Assembly: GCA_039105265.1 (NCBI GenBank)
Contig: JAPFFF010000007.1
Span: 5,642,001-5,706,000, forward strand
DNA from: Tritrichomonas musculus
Taxonomy: Eukaryota; Parabasalia; Tritrichomonadida; Tritrichomonadidae
Direction of reading: 5' to 3'
DNA: 64,000 bases
The notes under the pieces: generated by a model
Database searches by the model: none
What the model was told of the DNA's origin: nothing
What the model saw: only the letters and a program-made list of their open reading frames with translations
In this document: positions 8,551-15,849 of the stretch, piece by piece
Position numbering within the stretch: the stretch's first letter is position 1
How the letters are laid out: every line of letters begins with the position of its first letter
Position numbers and translations under genes: made by a program

Positions 8551-9192
8551 TTAAACACATAATTTAAGTGAAATACCATATCGAACAAGTTGTGCATAAA
8601 CATCATTGTAACCATATTTCAAATCATTTGATTTACCATCTTTTGTGACAAGAATTCGTTGGATTTCTAAATATTTATTCTTCGATACACATCCCGTACA
8701 TCCAGAATCTTCATCAATAATAAGTTCAACTTTATCAGCATGTGTTAGTATTTTAATTAATTCCATCAATGAATTTGAGTGACAAACCAAGTAATTATTT
8801 ACACGAAGTGGATTTAATTCATAAATTGAAAGAAGTGTTTCTAAAAATTTGTTCTTGACAGTCAAATCCTCAATTTCATTTCCTAGGTCTACGATTCCCT
8901 TGAGCGCAGAGGGAGCCTGCTTGTCTGGCGACTCTCGGACAATATTGCTTGTTGGAGGTTGAAATTGATATTGAGAATTCTCCTCCGGTATAGTAAAATT
9001 TACATCCCTTGTTTGAGATTGAGGATTTAATGATTGAACGTTTGGATAATAAACTGGATGTGCTTGTTGAGGAATCGTATGTTGAGGTTTGATTTTGATT
9101 TCAACATTAGTTTCTTGGCTCTGTTTTACCGAAGCATCATTTTCAGAACTTAATATTCTTGCTTTCCGTAATACATTCGACATTGATTTCAA
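8551..9192 (-). CDS. Conserved Maverick protein, 213 aa, function unknown
   Basis: The start resembles the element C gene at 63,687 (both contain KARILSSENDASVKQ). The C-terminal half is shared with the 174-aa element B protein (46,152-46,676): a leucine-rich segment, (E/I)LI(K/N)..(L/I)..., V.(L/V)..(D/E)..GC, an IxKDG-type strand, and a final YxxxLK.C(I/V). Residues about 25-110 are Pro/Gln-rich and low in complexity. The protein could be structural (a long disordered N terminus on a small globular domain), but nothing recognisable fixes its role. A GC-rich insert sits in frame at about 8905-8942. In all three elements it lies next to genes of the standard Maverick set. Confidence 0.65.
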   Translation of the reverse strand: MKSMSNVLRKARILSSENDASVKQSQETNVEIKIKPQHTIPQQAHPVYYPNVQSLNPQSQTRDVNFTIPEENSQYQFQPPTSNIVRESPDKQAPSALKGIVDLGNEIEDLTVKNKFLETLLSIYELNPLRVNNYLVCHSNSLMELIKILTHADKVELIIDEDSGCTGCVSKNKYLEIQRILVTKDGKSNDLKYGYNDVYAQLVRYGISLKLCV

Positions 9193-9220
9193 TCTAAAAA
9201 AACCTTTATTCGTAGATTAC

Positions 9221-9451
9221 TCAATCCTTGTTAGCTAATTCATTCAATTCGTTTTCCAATTTTTTTACTTTTTCCTTTAATGAATTAATATCTTCAATTA
9301 ATGATTCACGAACAGCAAGCCCACTGGAACCAAGCATTCCAGATTTGACATTATTTAGATGTTGCTTGTAATCATAACATTTTTCTTTGAGGGTTCGTTT
9401 AATACGTTTAAGTTCAGGAATCTCCTTCTTATATTCGTTTAATTCAGACAT
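9221..9451 (-). CDS. Small coiled-coil protein, 76 aa
   Basis: Nearly identical in size and sequence to the element C protein at 60,474-60,707. Shared stretches include EYKKEIPELKRIK, the centre SGLAVRESLIEDINSLKEKV (NGLAVRES in C) and KLENEL. The second half has heptad spacing of leucines, indicating a coiled coil; the first half is highly charged. The central LAVRESLIEDINSLKEKV block is unchanged between otherwise diverged elements, so it is under strong constraint. It could be a scaffold or adaptor in particle assembly (inference). It is divergent from the 103-aa gene across a 15-base gap. Confidence 0.7.
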   Translation of the reverse strand: MSELNEYKKEIPELKRIKRTLKEKCYDYKQHLNNVKSGMLGSSGLAVRESLIEDINSLKEKVKKLENELNELANKD

Positions 9452-9466
9452 TTAATCGAAGCAAAA

Positions 9467-9778
9467 ATGTCCTTTCACTCACAAGTGAGTTCAACTTCGT
9501 CGGACTACGTCCCCTTGCGTACGCAAGCGGCGGTGCCGAACTCTACGAGTTACGAACAAAAACGAACCATTCATGATGATAAAAGAATGAATCACTACGA
9601 TAGATTACAACTTAAAATGCAAAAAGAACGTACCAGAATTAATTCTGCACCAACTGTTAAGAAATATGAGGATAAAGGAAGTATTCAACATGAACCTCAA
9701 GTATCAACAACAAAAAAATTGAATTTTCACACTTATTCATTAAATCATTCAGTTGTCCCTCGATGCGATAAAATCTAA
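9467..9778 (+). CDS. Small conserved basic protein, 103 aa
   Basis: The C-terminal half matches the element C protein at 60,742-60,969: a (T/P)T(V/I)(K/Q)KYEDKG(S/C)I core, H(E/D)P, then SLNH.VVP at the very end. The N-terminal third is variable and includes a GC-rich in-frame block (about 9495-9550) containing the palindrome ttgcgtacgcaa. Function unknown. The conserved KYEDKG and SLNH.VVP motifs in a short, probably unstructured protein suggest a peptide that docks on another protein, for example a capsid cement or scaffold (inference). Confidence 0.6.
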   Translation: MSFHSQVSSTSSDYVPLRTQAAVPNSTSYEQKRTIHDDKRMNHYDRLQLKMQKERTRINSAPTVKKYEDKGSIQHEPQVSTTKKLNFHTYSLNHSVVPRCDKI

Positions 9779-9813
9779 AATATTTATATTTTAGCTTGAG
9801 CAAGCTGCGAAAT

Positions 9814-10275
9814 CTAATCCAACATTTGTTGGTTAATATATTTGGCAATCTGATTTACAGTATTGGTTAATTCAGCAATTTTTTTATCTAATGTTGTGAA
9901 TTTGAGTTCATAGCTTTGTTTCAAATCTTTAATCTCGTTATCAAAAGTTGACAAATTTTGTGAGAACATACTTTTGAGATTCTCAATATCTGCTTTAATA
10001 ACATCTTGTTCAAGTTCTTTCAATTCATTAGTTTTGACAACTTTCTTTAAAAATATATCTCCCCCAACTCGTTTTGTACCTTCTTTTTGACAATTCTTTT
10101 TTGTGATTCTGTATTCAACACCATCTGGTGTAACAATTTTGTAAACCCGATTTAGATATTGAGTTGTCTGGTTGTTCATATCATCTTTGTGTTTCTGATA
10201 GTACAGATTGAACTCCTCAATTGATTTAAAATTCTTTATTTCAGTAGTTATTTCATTAATTACTTTCAAATCCAT
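9814..10275 (-). CDS. Conserved protein with C-terminal coiled coil, 153 aa
   Basis: Homologous to the element C protein at 60,966-61,427. Both have EEF(N/D)L(Y/F)YQK(H/Y)KD, an LN(R/K)(V/T)YKI(V/I)TP motif, EYRITK, and FLKK(V/I), followed by ~70 residues of heptad-rich coiled coil ending in LTNTVN. The N-terminal half looks like a small globular domain. It probably forms an oligomer; the role is unknown. It precedes the 87-aa gene on the same strand, as in element C, so the four small genes form a conserved cassette. Confidence 0.62.
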   Translation of the reverse strand: MDLKVINEITTEIKNFKSIEEFNLYYQKHKDDMNNQTTQYLNRVYKIVTPDGVEYRITKKNCQKEGTKRVGGDIFLKKVVKTNELKELEQDVIKADIENLKSMFSQNLSTFDNEIKDLKQSYELKFTTLDKKIAELTNTVNQIAKYINQQMLD

Positions 10276-10304
10276 TTAGAATAAAAAAATACAATTTAAT
10301 CATT

Positions 10305-10385
10305 TTCATGCGACTTCGAACACAAAGTGTTCTCAGGCGCTTACGCGACTTCGACCAAAGGTCTCAGGCACTTACGTGACTTCAT
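10305..10385. repeat. Two tandem hairpin units (GC-rich mini-palindromes)
   Basis: Two units of the form gcgacttcg - stem - ctcaggc(g/a)cttac. The first stem is gaacac-aaa-gtgttc and the second is gacc-aaa-ggtc, and a further gtgacttc begins the 3' end of the 87-aa gene. These are GC-rich islands in AT-rich DNA. The same tail (caggcact...gtgcttac) recurs at about 7450-7470, so this is a dispersed family. Confidence 0.75.
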
Positions 10386-10635
10386 CAATTAAACTTTTAC
10401 CAATTTTAAGACCTTTGTCAGCAAAATTTAATCCTGTATCAATTGCTCTAACAGCATCACCAATAAGAGGTATTTCACCCAAAACAGGTTTTACAGCATT
10501 AGTTACTCTTTTACCAACTTCAACAACTTTGGGAAGTGCTTTACCAACCTTAGTTGCAACATTCTTAATTGTATTGCCTACAGATTTAAAAGCGTTTTTC
10601 ATTTTTTTGAAGATTCCGATACCCATTGTTTTCAT
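10372..10635 (-). CDS. Small basic amphipathic protein, 87 aa (candidate membrane-active/minor core protein)
   Basis: The counterpart in element C is at 61,478-61,729. Both start MGIGIF(K/R)K(M/I)K and continue as Lys/Gly/Val-rich helices with regular spacing (GNTIKNVATKVGKALPKV), then a P(L)IG/PGAG turn and GKS(L/I)(I/L)D at the end. Such short basic amphipathic proteins in capsid-bearing DNA viruses often act on membranes or bind DNA in the core; that assignment is an inference. The start could be Met1 or Met4 (MGIGIF); the element C match favours MGIGIF at 10,626. It lies divergent to and just upstream of the major capsid gene, as in element C. Confidence 0.6.
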   Translation of the reverse strand: MKTMGIGIFKKMKNAFKSVGNTIKNVATKVGKALPKVVEVGKRVTNAVKPVLGEIPLIGDAVRAIDTGLNFADKGLKIGKSLIDEVT

Positions 10636-10718
10636 TACGAAAAAAGACCCATAATAGTACTTTTTTTGTTATTCATTCAAACTTCGTTTGAAAGTCTTTT
10701 TATTCCATAAAAAGTCAA

Positions 10719-12743
10719 ATGTTGTATCGCAACGAAAGAGCACATAATTACAAAATTGAAGCAGGAAACGTTCTTGATACATTTAATAAGATGCGTGAAA
10801 TGATTAATACTAATGATGGTACACGCTCATTTTCATTCAGAACTGTTGATTGTCATGACCAACCTGCACCATTTCATCAAGGACAATATTCTCAAATCTC
10901 ATTAACGCATCCAGACCATTTCATTTCTGATGTTGATAAAGGATTCTTAACATTTCATGTCAAATTGGATTTACAATTGAATACTGATTTAGCTAAATTA
11001 CAACAAATTGATGACCCAAATAACTTCTACAAATTATTCGTCGGACTTAAATCTTCAAATCAATTATTTGACAGATTGGAAATTCTTCATAATAATGTAA
11101 ATGTTGGATATCAGCAAAACGAATGTGTTCGAGAAGGATTTCTATACTCTGCTGTGAAACCAGAAACTGAAAAAAAGCGAAGACGATTTGTTCATTCACT
11201 TTGGGAAAACGTTTCAAATTATTCACAAACTGTTGCAGGTACTTATGTTAATCTAAATTCATTCAAATCTAATGGTAAATCACAAGTTGAATTTGATTTG
11301 AACGTTCCATTTGATGATTTACTTGCCCTTCAAGCTTTCGATTTATTCCCAAATGGAATCATCGGTGATTTATCAATTCGTTTCCAAGTAACTCCTGCAG
11401 GATTAGTTTGGGCAGCAATTGACCCTTATACTGTTGCTGAAACAAAGGCTTATCTTGAAGATAATGATTCTGTTACATCTGCTGAATTAGAACGATTGAA
11501 AGAAATTAAAGCTCGCGGTCATTTGAAACATCAATTTACACAAATTGGTAATGAAGCTATTATACCAGGACCTGGAACTCCATCTCCAGACCCATCTCCC
11601 GAACCATCTCCTGAACCAACTCCAGACCCATCTCCTGAACCAACTCCAACACCTGTTAAATACAAGATTCAATATCGAATTGGTGAACAATGGGATAATG
11701 ATGATGGAAGTACTGGTTACACTGATATTCTTACTGATTTGGAATTCAATTTCAGTTACACAAAGGAAGAATTTGAAGAATTTGGACTCCAACCAGGTGC
11801 AACTGATGAAGAAATTTGTGTTCATAATCCTGCTGTAACATTACCTCCATTAAATCATTCTGACAAGAATGGAAGATATTATGCTTGGCAAATTGTTAAA
11901 ACACCAGTTGTTTCTGCTAAGCAGACTCTTCAATCAATTCATGATGCTAAATTACAACTTCACAACGAAACATATTCATCACAGAAAGCTACATTAACTG
12001 TAAACAGAATGACAATCACATTATGTAAATCAAATATGCAAGGTTATGGTGTCTGTGAATCTACTCGCAGAGGTATTGAAAATATTCTCCGTGAAGGAAT
12101 TATAATCCCATCTCAGAAAGTTGATTACCATTCATTCCCAATTGCTCCTGCAGCAAATGGAATTAAGTCAACATTGAATATTCCATTAATTAATGTTACA
12201 ACAATGTCAATTATGTTTCCAAAGCATCATAATGACCTCACTGTTTTCGAAAATCCAGTATATCAAAATTGTTATCTCAATATTGGTGGCAAGAACTTCC
12301 CAGATGAAAATGTTTCAACAATTGGTGCAAGATTCTTTGAGAATCAATTAACCGCTGGAGACCTTGATGCAATCGCATTACAATGCACTAAAGAATTTGA
12401 GGACTCAATGACTATGCCAAAGAATGATGCAAACGGAGTTCGCTACAAGAATACTTTAAGTGATGCTTCTAGCTTTGTTTTCAATATTCAAACTGAACGT
12501 TCATCTGCTGGTTATTGTTATGATGGTTTGGATGGTGGATTTGGTAACATTCAGGTTCAAGTAAATGGTCAACCAATATATACAGGACCAAATGATACAT
12601 ATTATAATGTTAATGAAGAAGGTACAGTACATCCACCCCCAACACAATTATGGCTCACAAGAGATACCTATTTCAAATTAAGTTTGAATGGTTTAGAGTA
12701 CATCGATGATGAATCTCCAGCTGGTTCTCAAGTTAATCAGTAA
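10719..12743 (+). CDS. Major capsid protein (double jelly-roll type)
   Basis: The main shell protein of the Polinton virion. It is closely related to the element C protein at 61,776-63,644. Shared regions include NTNDGTRSFSFRTVDCHDQ, LTHPDHFISDVDKGFLTF, NQLFDRLEILHNNVNVGYQQ, LLALQAFDLFPNGIIGDLSI and YQNCYLNIGGKNFPDENVST. The length (674 aa) and the two long beta-rich halves fit a double jelly-roll capsid protein. The join between halves differs: a Pro/Ser/Glu-rich tract (about 11,570-11,660) and ~90 variable residues here are replaced by unrelated sequence in C, so this is a surface loop. The ATG follows ...aaaagtcaa. It is the first gene of a plus-strand run with the integrase. Confidence 0.82.
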   Translation: MLYRNERAHNYKIEAGNVLDTFNKMREMINTNDGTRSFSFRTVDCHDQPAPFHQGQYSQISLTHPDHFISDVDKGFLTFHVKLDLQLNTDLAKLQQIDDPNNFYKLFVGLKSSNQLFDRLEILHNNVNVGYQQNECVREGFLYSAVKPETEKKRRRFVHSLWENVSNYSQTVAGTYVNLNSFKSNGKSQVEFDLNVPFDDLLALQAFDLFPNGIIGDLSIRFQVTPAGLVWAAIDPYTVAETKAYLEDNDSVTSAELERLKEIKARGHLKHQFTQIGNEAIIPGPGTPSPDPSPEPSPEPTPDPSPEPTPTPVKYKIQYRIGEQWDNDDGSTGYTDILTDLEFNFSYTKEEFEEFGLQPGATDEEICVHNPAVTLPPLNHSDKNGRYYAWQIVKTPVVSAKQTLQSIHDAKLQLHNETYSSQKATLTVNRMTITLCKSNMQGYGVCESTRRGIENILREGIIIPSQKVDYHSFPIAPAANGIKSTLNIPLINVTTMSIMFPKHHNDLTVFENPVYQNCYLNIGGKNFPDENVSTIGARFFENQLTAGDLDAIALQCTKEFEDSMTMPKNDANGVRYKNTLSDASSFVFNIQTERSSAGYCYDGLDGGFGNIQVQVNGQPIYTGPNDTYYNVNEEGTVHPPPTQLWLTRDTYFKLSLNGLEYIDDESPAGSQVNQ

Positions 12744-12777
12744 ACTAATTTAATAGACTAATTCTGGATATTTTTTT

Positions 12778-14223
12778 TTGCTTCTGAATTGTCTTATTAT
12801 GAACCAAATGTCAAAATCAGAGAAACCAAAAAAATCAACAAAATCTCTCAGAATTTATGATAAAGAATACCCTTCGTTATTGAAATATCCATTCAAATCG
12901 AAATACAAATATCTCGCAGAGCTCGAGCTCGCAGGGCGAGACGTTGAAACTGATTTGCAACCTGTTTTCAAGAATAACATTAAAACAGAACCTTTCATAC
13001 CTGATTTCAAACTCAAAGCATGCAAAAAAATGTCAAAACCAAATTTCTCAAATGAACCTGGAACTTGGGAAGCCGATTTGATGTCTGCAAGTTATTATGA
13101 TGATGTTGAACATCCAATTAAACAAGAACAAATATATCTTGTTTTGATAAATGTGAATACTAGATATCTAATTGTTGAACCAATGTCATACAAAAGTGAA
13201 ATAACTCAAACTTTAAAACGAATTATTGAAAAGAATTCTAAGTTTGAATTCAAAACAATTAAATGTGATGGTGAATCTGGATTTGTTAGTTTAAAAGATG
13301 AATGCTTAATTGCAAAAGATGACAATGGGAGCTCAATTTTCATACCAAATCTTTCAGATAATTTGAAAATAACATATGATAAAACAGACTTAAAAAAACA
13401 AGATAAGAAAGAAATAAGAGAACAAGCTAGGAATGAAATTCTATTCGAACATAAATTATTAACATTAAATAATGTTTTGAGACAATCGATTTTTAAATTC
13501 AATAAGAACATTGTTGATTATTATCCAGTCAAATTTGTAATTCAATCTTCCCCTTACGCTCTCGCTCATAAAAATGTTGATGCTGTAATTAGAACTCTTA
13601 GAAATGCCTTCGGAATGGATAATCGAAGAATTGCTGATTATAATCTCATGAGACAAATGGTGAACTTCTATAATAACACTCCTCACAATTCATTGAGATT
13701 TCGGAATTATGATTATAATGAAGATGAATTATCTGAATATCAAGGTTCTGGATTGATTCCTCCAACTAAATGGATTTATTATTCTCCAGCTCAAGTTCAA
13801 AACAATGTTGATTTGGAATGGAAGTATATTCGAATGATGAAAATGAAATTGAGAAAGATAAATGAAAAACAGAAGTTGAAAGGCTTACTTAATTACAAAC
13901 GTGGTAACATTATTTTGATACATCTTGACAGAGGTAAGACTCAAAAAAAGCATGAAAAACGACGTCGTGTATTTGATGATATAGCTGAATTCATTTGTTA
14001 TCAAAACGGAAATGTTAAATGTAGATTGTTAAATCAATATTACACATTCAGTAAAACAGACAAGGGGTTAATTCCATACGAACAACCTGAACGAGGACGT
14101 AAAGCTCAAACTGATGTTGAAAAAAATGAAATTGAAATTCCAATTATTTATACAAAATATGTTTGTGATTCCATTGATGACTTGAATGAAGATTATAAAG
14201 AGTATTTTGTAATAAAATGTTAA
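12778..14223 (+). CDS. Retrovirus-like DDE integrase
   Basis: Inserts the element into the genome. The core shows EPGTWEADLM (first Asp), FKTIKCDGE (second Asp), and HKNVDAVIRTLRNAFG, the position where rve integrases have their third acidic residue and the RTLR helix. QMVNFYNNTPHNSLR, next to it, is typical of the family. The C-terminal basic domain (KKHEKRRRVFDDIAEF) looks SH3-like. The element C protein at 59,140-60,402 matches throughout. Between the first two acids and the third, A carries a longer variable insert than C. A GC-rich in-frame palindrome (gagctcgagctc, about 12,917-12,943) is shared with the ATPase gene. The true start may be the Met at 12,799. The stop overlaps the next gene's start by 7 bases. 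Confidence 0.85.
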   Translation: MLLNCLIMNQMSKSEKPKKSTKSLRIYDKEYPSLLKYPFKSKYKYLAELELAGRDVETDLQPVFKNNIKTEPFIPDFKLKACKKMSKPNFSNEPGTWEADLMSASYYDDVEHPIKQEQIYLVLINVNTRYLIVEPMSYKSEITQTLKRIIEKNSKFEFKTIKCDGESGFVSLKDECLIAKDDNGSSIFIPNLSDNLKITYDKTDLKKQDKKEIREQARNEILFEHKLLTLNNVLRQSIFKFNKNIVDYYPVKFVIQSSPYALAHKNVDAVIRTLRNAFGMDNRRIADYNLMRQMVNFYNNTPHNSLRFRNYDYNEDELSEYQGSGLIPPTKWIYYSPAQVQNNVDLEWKYIRMMKMKLRKINEKQKLKGLLNYKRGNIILIHLDRGKTQKKHEKRRRVFDDIAEFICYQNGNVKCRLLNQYYTFSKTDKGLIPYEQPERGRKAQTDVEKNEIEIPIIYTKYVCDSIDDLNEDYKEYFVIKC

Positions 14224-14597
14224 CAAATAATATCAAAAATGTATCAACGATAAATTTTAAACAACCAATTACTAAGCGTTATTTCCATACACAAGATAAA
14301 GAATTTGTTCTTCCAAGTGAATTCGTTACAAGTAAGAATAAGAAATTTATTGTTGTACAGTATGTTGGAGCAATTGTTAAAGATACTCTTGTTGGAGATT
14401 TGATGGTACACTCTGATATTGTACAACAGGATGGTTATTGTGATTGTTTCATTATGTTAGCAAACAGACGTCAAACTAAATATCGAAAATATGAATTCCT
14501 TGGTCATGAACGTAATTTTAAAATTTGGTTCACAGATTTATATGGGAACTCAATTGAACCATCTGCTTTTGTAATGAGTTGCCTATTAATCTTTTAA
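14217..14597 (+). CDS. Conserved 126-aa protein, candidate minor capsid (jelly-roll) protein
   Basis: Closely related to the element C protein at 58,804-59,136: KRYFHTQ, the strand NKKFIVVQYVGAIV, DLMVHSDIV, IMLANRRQTKYRKYE, and the end FKIWFTDLYGNSI.P.AFV. The alternation of beta strands and the final (F)KIWF.D..G....P......CLLI pattern resemble the closing strands of small jelly-roll capsid proteins (penton type) in Polintons and virophages. It is shorter than usual for a penton (~126 aa against a more typical 150-250), so the call is tentative. It directly follows the integrase in both elements. Confidence 0.5.
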   Translation: MLTNNIKNVSTINFKQPITKRYFHTQDKEFVLPSEFVTSKNKKFIVVQYVGAIVKDTLVGDLMVHSDIVQQDGYCDCFIMLANRRQTKYRKYEFLGHERNFKIWFTDLYGNSIEPSAFVMSCLLIF

Positions 14598-14665
14598 ATA
14601 GGTTTTTTTGTTTGCCAGGCACCAAATAGCCATTTAGGCCTTATTATTTTTGTTCCAAATGAAAA

Positions 14666-15841
14666 ATGATACGTAAATCAAAGGATAAAAATAAAGAAGT
14701 ATTAACAGCAGAACAAGAATCTAATTTAATTGATAAGGATGCTATTATTCTAGATAGAACTCACACCTTATATTCATATATTGATAAAAAAGATAAGAAA
14801 GTTTACTTCTATTTGAGTAGTAATTATCAAGATTTATTTGTTTTTATGGAAGGTGATAATATATTGTTAAATTTACCTAAGAAAGTTGATATGAATACAA
14901 AAATGAACATCTTAGATAATAAACGTCCTTATTTAAAAAGAAAATTTGTCATTTCTATTGAAATTGGTTCCAAAATTGGAAATACAGATATTAAATTTGT
15001 TGAAAGATGGTTTGATGAACTAAATAAATCATATATTGTATTAATGGAAGATTGTGGATATAAATATGCTATTAAAGAAACAAATAATTTCTGTTTTGAA
15101 TTAGATTCCGAAGGAGATGTAAATAGAAAAATCAAACCACTTCCGTTGCACATATTTCTTTGTTTCAAACCTGAAACTTTTATGAATGAATGGAATCGTG
15201 TTGAATTACGAAATTTGGATGAGGAAGCTGATTTAAAAAAATTTAAATATGAATTTCAAAATTGGCATTACCATTTTCCTGTTATTAATGTATTTAAATC
15301 TAATTATGTAAGTCCATTATTAAAAGTCCATTTTAATGAAACTCCTGAAAGCCTTGAACCATTAATGGATATTTCAGAAAATGATAATGATGGTAAATAT
15401 GAAACAAGTAATGTCGATATCAATAATAAATATGATTATGATGAAATAAGACCTAAAAAAATAAATCCTCCAGTTCCATCTATGTTACAAGGTTTGGATA
15501 AAGAAGTCGAGAGTACGACTACAATGAAACCAGATGTTGAGACATTACCGAGCTCTATTTTCAGCAATGTATCGACCTCAAATACATGGATGAAACCTCA
15601 AAGCTCTGTACAACAAAATCCTAATAACTTTAGTCCAATGAATTACTTTCAACCCACAACATTTAATATTCCAACAGGTACTAATTTTAATTTTAATGCA
15701 GAGCCAAAAAAATCATCTTTAACTAGTGAAACAAATAATGCAACCAATGGAAACTTACCAAAGATTAATGAGAGTAAGTCAGAAAACAAACCAAAAACAC
15801 ATATATCAACTTTCAGATTACCAAAAAATAAAACAGATTAA
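14666..15841 (+). CDS. 391-aa protein with disordered C-terminal tail, function unknown
   Basis: The first ~235 residues look folded and beta-rich. From about residue 240 the sequence is Asp/Asn/Ser/Pro-rich and probably disordered. It holds the same place (after integrase and 126-aa gene) and the same two-part design as the 493-aa protein of element C (57,231-58,712), but I could not align the two with confidence. It could be a fast-evolving structural or accessory protein. It is convergent with the 837-aa gene; the stop TAAATA is followed by a T-run shared by both transcripts. Confidence 0.55.
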   Translation: MIRKSKDKNKEVLTAEQESNLIDKDAIILDRTHTLYSYIDKKDKKVYFYLSSNYQDLFVFMEGDNILLNLPKKVDMNTKMNILDNKRPYLKRKFVISIEIGSKIGNTDIKFVERWFDELNKSYIVLMEDCGYKYAIKETNNFCFELDSEGDVNRKIKPLPLHIFLCFKPETFMNEWNRVELRNLDEEADLKKFKYEFQNWHYHFPVINVFKSNYVSPLLKVHFNETPESLEPLMDISENDNDGKYETSNVDINNKYDYDEIRPKKINPPVPSMLQGLDKEVESTTTMKPDVETLPSSIFSNVSTSNTWMKPQSSVQQNPNNFSPMNYFQPTTFNIPTGTNFNFNAEPKKSSLTSETNNATNGNLPKINESKSENKPKTHISTFRLPKNKTD

Positions 15842-15849
15842 ATATTTTT

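Noticed and set aside
11487-11825. Trp/Arg-rich minus-strand ORF
   Set aside because: Antisense of the capsid gene's Pro-rich loop.
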